Assembly: GCA_035540935.1 (NCBI GenBank)
Contig: DATLFS010000084.1
Location: 1 to 15,703 of the forward strand
Source: DATLFS01 sp035540935
GTDB taxonomy: Bacteria > Actinomycetota > CADDZG01 > WHSQ01
Direction: 5' to 3'
DNA: 15,703 nucleotides
The translations under genes were made by a program, and so were the position numbers. A model generated the notes under the pieces. It was not told the DNA's origin. It saw only the letters and a program-made list of their open reading frames with translations, and ran no database searches. Of the stretch, positions 6,909 through 12,460 are shown in pieces. Positions within the stretch are counted from its first letter, which is position 1. Each line of letters starts with the position of its first letter.

Positions 6909-7735
6909 GCATGCAACCGATCCGCGCCGCTTTCTTCGACCTGGACAAGACGCTGATCCCCGGCTCCAGCCTCTTCCTGCTCGCCCGGGCGATGTACGAG
7001 CGCGACCTCTTCCGAGCGCGCGACATCCTCGGCTTCGCCTGGGGACAGATGCTGTTCCGGCTGCGAGGTGAAGCCGCCGACGACATCGACCGGACCAAGA
7101 CGTCGACGCTCGAGTTCGTCGCCGGGAGGAGCCAGCAAGAGCTGGTCTCGTGGGGGCAGGAGATCGCGCGCGAACGCATCTTCCCGCGGGTCTACCAGGA
7201 CATCGTGCAGGTCATCGAGCACCACAAGGAACGGGGCGACCTGACCTTCCTCGTCACCGCGGCGCCGATCGAGCTGGCTCAGGTCATAGCCGACGAGCTA
7301 GAGATGACCGGCGCGGTGGCGACCGTCAGCGAGGTCGATGAGGCCGGCTTCTACACGGGCAGGCTCGCGGGGCCGATCATGCACGGGCAGGAGAAGGCCA
7401 AGGCCGTCGCCGAGATGGTGGACCTGCACGGGCTCGACCTCGCCGAATGCGCCGCCTACTCCGACTCGATCAACGACCTGCCTCTCCTCGAGGCGGTCGG
7501 CTATCCGCATGCGGTGAACCCCGAACGAGAGCTGCGGCGGATCGCCATGACGCGCGGGTGGCCGGTCCACGAGCTCCGAACGCGGCGTCGCGCCCTGCTC
7601 ATCGGCATCCCTGCCGGCCTAGGAGGGGCGACGCTCTTCGGCGGAGGGATCGCCCTCGGAGCCGCACTCGAACGGAGGCGCGCCCGCCGAGCCGAGGGGC
7701 GGGTCGAGCGCATCGCGCGCCGCTATCGCATCTAG
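6905..7735 (+). CDS. HAD-IB family hydrolase (SerB-like phosphatase) with C-terminal membrane helix
   Basis: A 276-residue phosphatase of HAD subfamily IB. Catalytic motifs: AFFDLDKTL (nucleophile D12 and acid/base D14), the motif II Thr in FLVTAAP (T118), the motif III Lys in HGQEKAKAV (K164) and motif IV AYSDSINDLPLLEAVG (D187, D191), followed by HAVNPERELR. The cap between residues about 20 and 105 is helical. Beyond the normal domain end is a hydrophobic segment ALLIGIPAGLGGATLFGGG (about 230-248) and an Arg-rich tail, so the enzyme is probably tethered to the membrane with its tail on the cytoplasmic side. This suggests a lipid-linked or membrane-proximal phosphate substrate, as for other HAD-IB enzymes near acyltransferases, but no acyltransferase is present here. 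The ATG overlaps the nitroreductase stop. Confidence 0.87.
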   Translation: MSMQPIRAAFFDLDKTLIPGSSLFLLARAMYERDLFRARDILGFAWGQMLFRLRGEAADDIDRTKTSTLEFVAGRSQQELVSWGQEIARERIFPRVYQDIVQVIEHHKERGDLTFLVTAAPIELAQVIADELEMTGAVATVSEVDEAGFYTGRLAGPIMHGQEKAKAVAEMVDLHGLDLAECAAYSDSINDLPLLEAVGYPHAVNPERELRRIAMTRGWPVHELRTRRRALLIGIPAGLGGATLFGGGIALGAALERRRARRAEGRVERIARRYRI

Positions 7736-8148
7736 GTCCGGCGCGTCACGATCGCACGCGCGGCGGCCCCGGCGGCGAAGACCGCTGCCCACACCGCATA
7801 CGGAGCGATGACGGGATCGTTCGGTCCCGTCGGCACGACGCGCATCAGGATCGTGACCGAGACGGCCGCGAGAACCAGGGCGAGGAGCGCGGTGCGCAGC
7901 GCACGTCCTCTACCGGCCAGCCGCACCGCGAACGCGGCTCCCGCCGGGGCTCCGAGCACGACCCCGACCACCAGCCCGAAGAAGATGAACACGCCTTCGA
8001 GCTCGAGCCGCCCCGCCTGATCGAAGGTCCACCGTGTCCGCCAGTCGACGCCGCCGCCGAAGCCGGCGATCAGGAGGTAGACGCCCAGGGCGCCGAGCAG
8101 CGCCCCGGCACCCGAAGCGAAGACGCCGCGACCCTCGTTCGTCTCCAC
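7732..8148 (-). CDS. Hypothetical membrane protein with four hydrophobic segments
   Basis: A 138-residue protein I do not recognise. Hydrophobic segments lie at about residues 10-30, 52-75, 84-103 and 116-134, separated by short loops; the first loop contains a DWRTRWTFDQ stretch and the third a PTGPNDPVIAPY stretch. The frame is open well upstream, but the GTG at 8148 is the last sensible start before the membrane segments; GGGAG abuts it directly, so the ribosome site is poor and the exact start is uncertain. Its TAG stop shares the palindrome CTAG (7732-7735) with the convergent phosphatase. It diverges from the rhodanese gene across 96 bases. Confidence 0.62.
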   Translation of the reverse strand: METNEGRGVFASGAGALLGALGVYLLIAGFGGGVDWRTRWTFDQAGRLELEGVFIFFGLVVGVVLGAPAGAAFAVRLAGRGRALRTALLALVLAAVSVTILMRVVPTGPNDPVIAPYAVWAAVFAAGAAARAIVTRRT

Positions 8149-8163
8149 CTCCCGATGCTCGCA

Positions 8164-8192
8164 TTGACACGCCCGCCGCGCGCGCGAATCAT
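8164..8192 (+). promoter_or_regulatory. Sigma70-type promoter for the rhodanese gene
   Basis: TTGACA at 8164-8169, a perfect -35 consensus, is followed by a 17-base spacer and AATCAT at 8187-8192, matching 4 of 6 positions of the -10 consensus. Transcription would begin near 8199. This excludes the in-frame ATG at 8191 as a translation start, because it lies inside the -10 box. Confidence 0.6.
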
Positions 8193-8244
8193 GCCGGAAG
8201 AGGAAGGTCCCGACGAGAGGAGGCGCGTGGTGGAGAAGGGTGCG

Positions 8245-8613
8245 ATGGACCTCGTCAAGGAGGCGAAGCAGCAGGTCGAGAACCTGACGCCCGAGCAGGT
8301 GGCGAGCGAGGTCGAGAGTGGCGACGCCGTGTTGGTGGACCTCAGGGAGCCGCAGGAGCGTGAGAACGGGGTGATCCCCGGCGCGATGAGCGCTCCGCGC
8401 GGCATGCTCGAGTTCTACGCCGATCCGTCGCTCCCGTACCACAAGGAAGAGCTCCAGCGGGACCGGCGGGTCATCCTTCACTGCGCATCCGGCGGCCGCT
8501 CCGCGCTCGCCGCCAAGACGCTGAAAGAGATGGGCTACACGAACGTGGCGCACCTCGACGGCGGGATCAAGGCGTGGCAGGAGGCCGGACAGCCCGTGGA
8601 GCAGCCCAGATAA
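8245..8613 (+). CDS. Rhodanese-like domain protein
   Basis: A 122-residue single-domain rhodanese, which handles sulfane sulfur through a persulfide on its active cysteine. The domain fills the protein: LTPEQVASEV (residues 14-23), AVLVDLREPQER (28-39, the R-E salt-bridge motif), GVIPGAMSAPRG (42-53), VILHCASGGRSALAA (76-90, with catalytic C80 and a CASGGRS loop) and MGYTNVAHLDGGIKAWQEAG (96-115). It is probably cytoplasmic, as it has no signal peptide. ATG 8245 follows GGAGAAGGG; GTG 8230, behind a stronger AGGAGG at 6 bases, is an in-frame alternative adding five residues. Either start agrees with the promoter at 8164-8192. It ends 32 bases before the convergent histidine kinase. A six-residue CxxxxxR loop favours thiosulfate-type rather than phosphatase-like activity. 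Confidence 0.9.
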   Translation: MDLVKEAKQQVENLTPEQVASEVESGDAVLVDLREPQERENGVIPGAMSAPRGMLEFYADPSLPYHKEELQRDRRVILHCASGGRSALAAKTLKEMGYTNVAHLDGGIKAWQEAGQPVEQPR

Positions 8614-8645
8614 GGGCCTCAGCGCAGGCCGACGCAGGCTATGCG

Positions 8646-10109
8646 TCAGAGGCTTGAGGGCGCGCCCGGGGCGGGCGTGGGAGCGACCCGGTCGGGGATC
8701 CGCAGCGAGATGACGAATCCGCCACCGGGCGCATTGTTAGCAGAGACGCCTCCTCCATGCCGTTCCGCGACGGATGCGACGATGGCGAGGCCCAGACCGG
8801 CACCTCCGCCCGCTCGCGATCCATCCGGTCGATAGAACCTGTCGAAGAGGCGATCCAGCTCGTCATCGGCGACCCCGGGTCCTGTGTCCTCGACCTGGAT
8901 AGTGGCGCCGCCGGGGACCGGCTCGACCGCGACCGTTACCCTTCCACCCGCTGGCGTATGCCGGACCGAATTGTCGACGAGGTTCGACAGAGCACGCTCT
9001 AGCGCCTGCTCGTCACAGACGGTGACCGCCTCTCCCTTGACCTCAAGCCGGATACCTCTCTGATCGGCCATTCGCCTGAACCGGTCGGTCGTGGCTCTCG
9101 CCAGCTCACCCAGGTCGACCGGACGGAGGCGCAAGGTTGCGCTCTCCGTTCTCGCGAGCACGAGGAGGTCTTCCACCAGCCGCGACAACCTGTCGCACTC
9201 CTCCAGCGCGCTCTCGAGCGCTGCGCGCATCTCGCGATCTCTCGCCTTCTCCAGAGCGAGGTCGAGTTCCGTCCGCAGGATCGCGAGCGGCGTGCGCAAC
9301 TCGTGACTTGCGTCGGCGGTGAACGAGCGTTCGCGCTCGACCGCCGAGGACAGCCGCGCCAGGAGATCGTTGAGCGTCCGCGCGAGCCTTCCCACTTCAT
9401 CCATACGGGCAGGCTCGGAGAGACGGCCTTGAAGGTCCGACGCCTTGAACGCATCTGCATCCCGCGTTAGTTGCGCGATCGGCGCCAGAGCGCGGCGTGC
9501 GATGACCAGCCCGAGCAGTCCCGCGAGCGCGGCGCCCAGCAAGATCGAGGTCCCGTACACGCCCAGGAGGGCGCGCTGCGCCTCGTCGACCGGGGCGAGG
9601 CTGGCCCCCACCACCGCTACGAGATCCTCCGGCTCGTTCGCGGCGTCTTCGAGCTCGATCTGGGGAGGGTCGTCGATGTCGAGCACCACGGCCAGCACCC
9701 GCAAGTCTTCTCCCGTATCGGGATGACGGACGGTGGTGAGGAGCTGTTCACCATCGCGGATGTCGGACATCTGATCGATCGTGATGAGTCGTTCGATCCC
9801 CGCCAGCTGACCCGCCGCGCCGATCACGCGCCCGAAGCGGTCGATCAGCTGCATCCCGCCCCTGGCTCCGAACAGTTCGGAATCCTCTTCCGAAACCTCG
9901 CCTCTCTCCGAGACGTCGTCCAGGAGAGGGAGCCTGAGCGACGTCACCGCTTCGAACAGCTGCCGGTCGATGTCCCTCTTCATCGCGTTTCCGGTCTGCA
10001 CGTACTCGACCACTCCGACGACCGCAGATAGCCCAAGGAAGGCAAGCGCGATCAGCGCCGCGATCCTGACGCTGATGGGAAACCGGTCGAATGGTGGCAG
10101 CGGCGCCAT
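8646..10109 (-). CDS. Sensor histidine kinase (HAMP, HisKA, HATPase_c), partner of the response regulator
   Basis: A 487-residue two-component sensor. It has a first membrane helix (about residues 15-36), an extracytoplasmic sensor region (about 37-182, acidic, with no recognised fold), a second helix (about 183-204), a HAMP linker (about 204-258), HisKA with the H-box FTADASHELRTPLAIL (phosphorylated H269) and HATPase_c with N-box NLVDNSVRHTP (N380), G1 VEDTGPGV, F-box FDRFYRPDGS and G2 GAGLGLAIV. All boxes are intact. The ATG at 10109 overlaps the response regulator stop as TGATG, with GGAGG 4 bases upstream; a GTG at 10112 is a less likely start. The pair is one operon, response regulator first. 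The organisation is EnvZ/CpxA-like, but the signal is not visible in the sequence. Confidence 0.93.
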   Translation of the reverse strand: MAPLPPFDRFPISVRIAALIALAFLGLSAVVGVVEYVQTGNAMKRDIDRQLFEAVTSLRLPLLDDVSERGEVSEEDSELFGARGGMQLIDRFGRVIGAAGQLAGIERLITIDQMSDIRDGEQLLTTVRHPDTGEDLRVLAVVLDIDDPPQIELEDAANEPEDLVAVVGASLAPVDEAQRALLGVYGTSILLGAALAGLLGLVIARRALAPIAQLTRDADAFKASDLQGRLSEPARMDEVGRLARTLNDLLARLSSAVERERSFTADASHELRTPLAILRTELDLALEKARDREMRAALESALEECDRLSRLVEDLLVLARTESATLRLRPVDLGELARATTDRFRRMADQRGIRLEVKGEAVTVCDEQALERALSNLVDNSVRHTPAGGRVTVAVEPVPGGATIQVEDTGPGVADDELDRLFDRFYRPDGSRAGGGAGLGLAIVASVAERHGGGVSANNAPGGGFVISLRIPDRVAPTPAPGAPSSL

Positions 10110-10786
10110 CACCCCTCCTGGCAGGAAACCTTGTACCCGGCGCCGCGAACCGTCTGGATCATCTCGGAACCGAAGGGGCGATCGACCTTGTCGCGTAGGT
10201 ACTTGATGTACACGTCTACGACGTTCGAATACCCGTCGTAGTTGTAACCCCAGACGTGCTCGATGATCTGAGCGCGAGAAAGCACCTGGTTCTTCCGCGA
10301 CAGCAGGAACTGCAACAAGGCGAATTCCTTCCCCGACAGTTCGATCAAGTCATCGCCGCGCATGACCACGCGCGTCGCAGGATCGAGGGACAGATTTCCG
10401 CACCGGAGGACGTTGGGACGCTGCGCCACCCCCCGCCGCAACAGAGCGCGCAGACGGCCCAGAAGCTCCTCGAAAGCGAATGGCTTCACTAGGTAGTCGT
10501 CGGCTCCGGTATCGAGCCCGGTGACGCGATCCGAGACGGCGTCCCGAGCCGTGAGCATGAGGATCGGCGTCCACACCTCACGTTTCCGCAGTGAGCGGCA
10601 GATGTCGAAACCGTCACGCCCCGGCAGCATCACGTCTAGGACGATGACGTCGAAGTCCTCGTGCGCCGCGAGGAGAAAACCCTCTTCGCCGTCGGCCGCG
10701 GCCTCCACGACGTAGCCCGCCTCCGTGAGACCCCGTTGCAGAAGCGCCAGCATCTTCTCGTTGTCCTCGACGACTAGCACCCTCAT
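10109..10786 (-). CDS. OmpR/PhoB-family response regulator
   Basis: A 225-residue DNA-binding response regulator. The receiver domain (about residues 1-115) carries the acidic pair in VLVVEDNE (E7, D8), the phospho-acceptor in VIVLDVMLPG (D51), T79 in MLTARD and K101 in LVKPF. The C-terminal winged helix (about 125-222) has ELSGKEFALLQFLLS, QVLSRAQIIEHVWGY, the recognition helix SNVVDVYIKYLRDKV and the hairpin IQTVRGAGYKV typical of OmpR-type regulators. The start is ATG 10786, where the family match begins; the in-frame ATG at 10804 would add six residues, and neither has a Shine-Dalgarno. It leads the kinase operon and diverges from the PepSY gene; the repeat at 10810-10825 is a candidate binding site, which would allow autoregulation. 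Confidence 0.94.
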   Translation of the reverse strand: MRVLVVEDNEKMLALLQRGLTEAGYVVEAAADGEEGFLLAAHEDFDVIVLDVMLPGRDGFDICRSLRKREVWTPILMLTARDAVSDRVTGLDTGADDYLVKPFAFEELLGRLRALLRRGVAQRPNVLRCGNLSLDPATRVVMRGDDLIELSGKEFALLQFLLSRKNQVLSRAQIIEHVWGYNYDGYSNVVDVYIKYLRDKVDRPFGSEMIQTVRGAGYKVSCQEG

Positions 10787-10809
10787 GACGGATGAGCATG
10801 CCACGGCCC

Positions 10810-10831
10810 GATTAAGACAAGATTAGAAGCT
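10810..10831 (+). promoter_or_regulatory. Candidate response regulator operator: 11-base-phased direct repeat
   Basis: GATTA occurs at 10810-10814 and again at 10821-10825, giving two units spaced 11 bases apart (GATTAAGACAA and GATTAGAAGCT). OmpR-family dimers bind head-to-tail to such repeats. It lies 24 bases upstream of the regulator ATG and about 30 bases before the candidate -10 of the PepSY gene, so it could serve both directions. The second unit runs into the 10-base palindrome AGAAGCTTCT (10825-10834). Confidence 0.5.
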
Positions 10832-10833
10832 TC

Positions 10834-10860
10834 TTCAGACCCACCTCATCGACATCTAAT
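10834..10860 (+). promoter_or_regulatory. Candidate promoter of the PepSY-RTX unit
   Basis: TCTAAT at 10855-10860 matches the -10 consensus at 5 of 6 positions. The best -35, TTCAGA at 10834-10839, matches TTGACA at 4 of 6 with a short 15-base spacer, as expected of a weak promoter needing an activator. The direct repeat lies immediately upstream. The leader to the ATG would be about 45 bases and includes AGGAGGT at 10901-10907. Confidence 0.4.
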
Positions 10861-10912
10861 CGCCGCGACCCATGCTGACTGCAAGCAGGTTGGCGACGAG
10901 AGGAGGTAAGCG

Positions 10913-11350
10913 ATGAGGTCGAGGACGAAGATGTTCATGATCCTGGCGGCTGCTGCGATGGGCGTCACATTCGCGGCTGCAGCCGGATACATGGCCGGTC
11001 AGAACGACGACTTGGTAGAGCTGGACGCCGTCGTCGCGCAGTCGGAGGGAGCCGGAGCGCCGACGGTCGTGTACGAGCCGGTACCGGCAGGAGAAGCCGA
11101 CTCGAGCCGCGGTTCCGAGCGCGCGGGCTGGCGGGAGAACAAGGTCCGCGTCGGCCGCGAGGAGGCGCAAACGGCGGCCCGGGCAAGGTTCGAGAACACC
11201 CGGGTCGTACACGCGGAGCTCGATGAAGAGGACGGCTACTTCCTCTGGGAGGTACTTCTCCAGCGGGCGGATGGCCGATTCATCGAGGTGTTCGTCGACG
11301 CCGGTGACGGACGTGTCGTGGGGTTCGATCTGGAAGACAGCGACGACTGA
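10913..11350 (+). CDS. Secreted or membrane-anchored PepSY-domain protein
   Basis: A 145-residue protein. The N-terminus is a signal peptide or signal anchor (about residues 6-27, hydrophobic and Ala-rich). A low-complexity, acidic spacer (about 30-75) leads to a single PepSY domain (about 78-139): VGREEAQTAARARF (80-93), VVHAELDEEDGYFLWEVLL (98-116) and GRFIEVFVDAGDGRVVGFD (121-139). PepSY domains occur in protease propeptides, where they inhibit, and beside two-component systems as small envelope proteins. The acidic C-terminus ends EDSDD. Excellent ribosome site AGGAGGT, 5 bases from the ATG. It diverges from the response regulator and is followed after 43 bases by the RTX gene. A target role for the regulator is plausible; no protease is seen nearby. 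Confidence 0.87.
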   Translation: MRSRTKMFMILAAAAMGVTFAAAAGYMAGQNDDLVELDAVVAQSEGAGAPTVVYEPVPAGEADSSRGSERAGWRENKVRVGREEAQTAARARFENTRVVHAELDEEDGYFLWEVLLQRADGRFIEVFVDAGDGRVVGFDLEDSDD

Positions 11351-11393
11351 CGCTGGATATCGGTTCGGTAGACGAGTGGAAGGAGACAGGACC

Positions 11394-11831
11394 ATGGGAA
11401 GCACGATGCAGATCAGGACGGCTCTGATCGCAGGAGCAGTGATGTTGGCGGGAGGACTCTTCGGCACGATCGCTCTCGGGGACAGAGCGGAAGCCGGTCA
11501 GGCGCGCTGCCGGGGTGTGGTTGCGACGATCGTAGGCACGGCGGGCGCTGATGAGATCGACGGCACGAGCGGGCGCGACGTCATCGCCGCCCGGGGCGGG
11601 AACGACGACATCGAGGGCCGCGGAGGCAACGACCTGATCTGCGCGGGCCGAGGCAGCGACGATATCGACGGCGACGCCGGCAGAGACCGCATCTTCGGCG
11701 GGAGTGGCAACGACGACCTCAACGGCGGCCGCGGTGGCGACCTCCTCGACGGAGGACGCGGATACGACGAAGGCGACGGCGACGGGGGCAACGACACCTG
11801 CCGCAACCTCGAGGAACGGGAAAGCTGCTAG
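11394..11831 (+). CDS. Small secreted RTX-type (hemolysin-type) calcium-binding protein
   Basis: A 145-residue exported protein. The signal peptide (about residues 1-34, ending in AEA) is followed by ten near-perfect glycine-rich nonapeptides (about 48-137), such as GGSGNDDLN, GRGGNDLIC and GGRGGDLLD. This is the GGxGxDxUx motif, which folds into a parallel beta-roll with Ca2+ bound in each turn. The repeats are the whole mature protein; no enzymatic or adhesion domain is attached. Four Cys remain (C39, C83, C136, C145), two of them flanking the repeats. AAGGAG lies 8 bases before ATG 11394; Met5 at 11406 is a less likely start. It lies 43 bases behind the PepSY gene, probably in the same transcript. 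No type I secretion genes are present; export would be by Sec or Tat. Confidence 0.88.
   Translation: MGSTMQIRTALIAGAVMLAGGLFGTIALGDRAEAGQARCRGVVATIVGTAGADEIDGTSGRDVIAARGGNDDIEGRGGNDLICAGRGSDDIDGDAGRDRIFGGSGNDDLNGGRGGDLLDGGRGYDEGDGDGGNDTCRNLEERESC
11535..11810 (+). repeat. Tandem RTX nonapeptide-coding repeats (27 bases each)
   Basis: Ten consecutive units of nine codons, encoding residues about 48-139, run without a gap. The codons vary between units, so this is an old, selected protein repeat rather than recent DNA slippage. Confidence 0.75.
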
Positions 11832-11853
11832 TCGATTCAGATCGTGCTCTACA

Positions 11854-11877
11854 GCCGGGGACCGTCAGGCCCCCGGC
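11854..11877 (+). terminator. GC-rich hairpin after the RTX gene (stem 1)
   Basis: GCCGGGG (11854-11860) pairs with CCCCGGC (11871-11877) around a 10-base loop, 23 bases after the RTX stop. There is no T-tract, which is usual for actinobacterial candidate terminators. It may act together with the next hairpin. Confidence 0.4.
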
Positions 11878-11884
11878 CGTTCCC

Positions 11885-11907
11885 GCGCCCAGCCGGAGCC
11901 TGGGCGC
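11885..11907 (+). terminator. GC-rich hairpin after the RTX gene (stem 2)
   Basis: GCGCCCAG (11885-11892) pairs perfectly with CTGGGCGC (11900-11907) around a 7-base loop. It is the strongest stem in the 164-base spacer 11832-11995 and separates the PepSY-RTX unit from the next unit. No T-tract follows. The remainder of the spacer, to 11995, has no gene and no clear promoter. Confidence 0.45.
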
Positions 11908-11995
11908 CCGAGCCGACGGTCCGCCGCGCGCTACATGAGAGAAGTCACATCTCCCTCTTAGATTCGTCCGATCAAAGCCGGTCAGAATCTGGAAC

Positions 11996-12457
11996 ATGGG
12001 CTGGAAAGCGATCATCGGGCTGTTGCTGGCGGGGGTGGTCGTCGCCGCCGCCGGCGTGGTCGGCGTCCTCCTGCTCAACGCACCCGCGGCGCGGGAGATC
12101 CCTCGCATCGAGGTAGCGACCTCCGACAACGGAAGCGAGGCGGAAACCGAAAAGAAGGACAAGAAGCAGAAGAAGAGGCAGAAGCAGAAGAAAGATGCTC
12201 GGAAGAAGAGGGGCACGAATGCTTCGGGCGATGCCGGCGCGGTCGCGCCAACGTCGTCCGGAGACGACGGAAGCGCCTCGTCCGCGTCGACCACCTCGAG
12301 TAGCGACACCACGTCCACCAAGTCGTCGGACTCTGGCGCGGCGCCGGCGCCGGCGCCTGCGCCGGCCCCCGCGGGACGGGACGACGAGCGCGACGACGAT
12401 GATGACGACGACGACGACGATACGGGTGACGGCGGAGACGACACCGACGATGATTAA
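11996..12457 (+). CDS. Single-helix envelope protein with Lys-rich block and poly-Asp tail
   Basis: A 153-residue protein of unknown function, made of distinct low-complexity blocks: a membrane segment (residues 5-27), a spacer (28-51), a Lys/Gln-rich basic block (53-72), a Ser/Thr/Gly linker (80-113), an Ala-Pro run (115-126) and an Asp-rich tail (129-153) with ten Asp in a row. The first segment could be a signal anchor or, with APAA at 29-32, a cleaved signal peptide. The tail would project outside and could bind divalent cations, or pair with the basic block of a neighbour; that is inference. Coding is supported by a helix-then-linker plan and by a downstream gene only 3 bases away. The ribosome site is weak (GGAAC before ATG 11996). 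Confidence 0.68.
   Translation: MGWKAIIGLLLAGVVVAAAGVVGVLLLNAPAAREIPRIEVATSDNGSEAETEKKDKKQKKRQKQKKDARKKRGTNASGDAGAVAPTSSGDDGSASSASTTSSSDTTSTKSSDSGAAPAPAPAPAPAGRDDERDDDDDDDDDDTGDGGDDTDDD
12338..12373 (+). repeat. Ala-Pro codon run
   Basis: Twelve alternating Ala and Pro codons (residues 115-126), built largely from GCGCCG and variants. Rigid extended linkers of this type span cell walls in other Gram-positive surface proteins. Confidence 0.6.
12392..12421 (+). repeat. Poly-Asp codon tract (ten GAY codons)
   Basis: Ten consecutive GAC/GAT codons encode residues 133-142. The near-pure trinucleotide repeat is prone to slippage, so tail length may vary between strains without changing frame. Confidence 0.7.
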
Positions 12458-12460
12458 GCG

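Noticed and set aside
8615..8630. Small hairpin GGCCT-CAGCGC-AGGCC between the convergent rhodanese and kinase genes
   Set aside because: Only a 5-base stem with no T-tract. The position suits a bidirectional terminator but the structure is too weak to list.
12338..12421. Simple-sequence stretch considered as a CRISPR or non-coding repeat
   Set aside because: The repeat is in frame and continuous with the coding plan of the envelope protein; there are no spacers between units.
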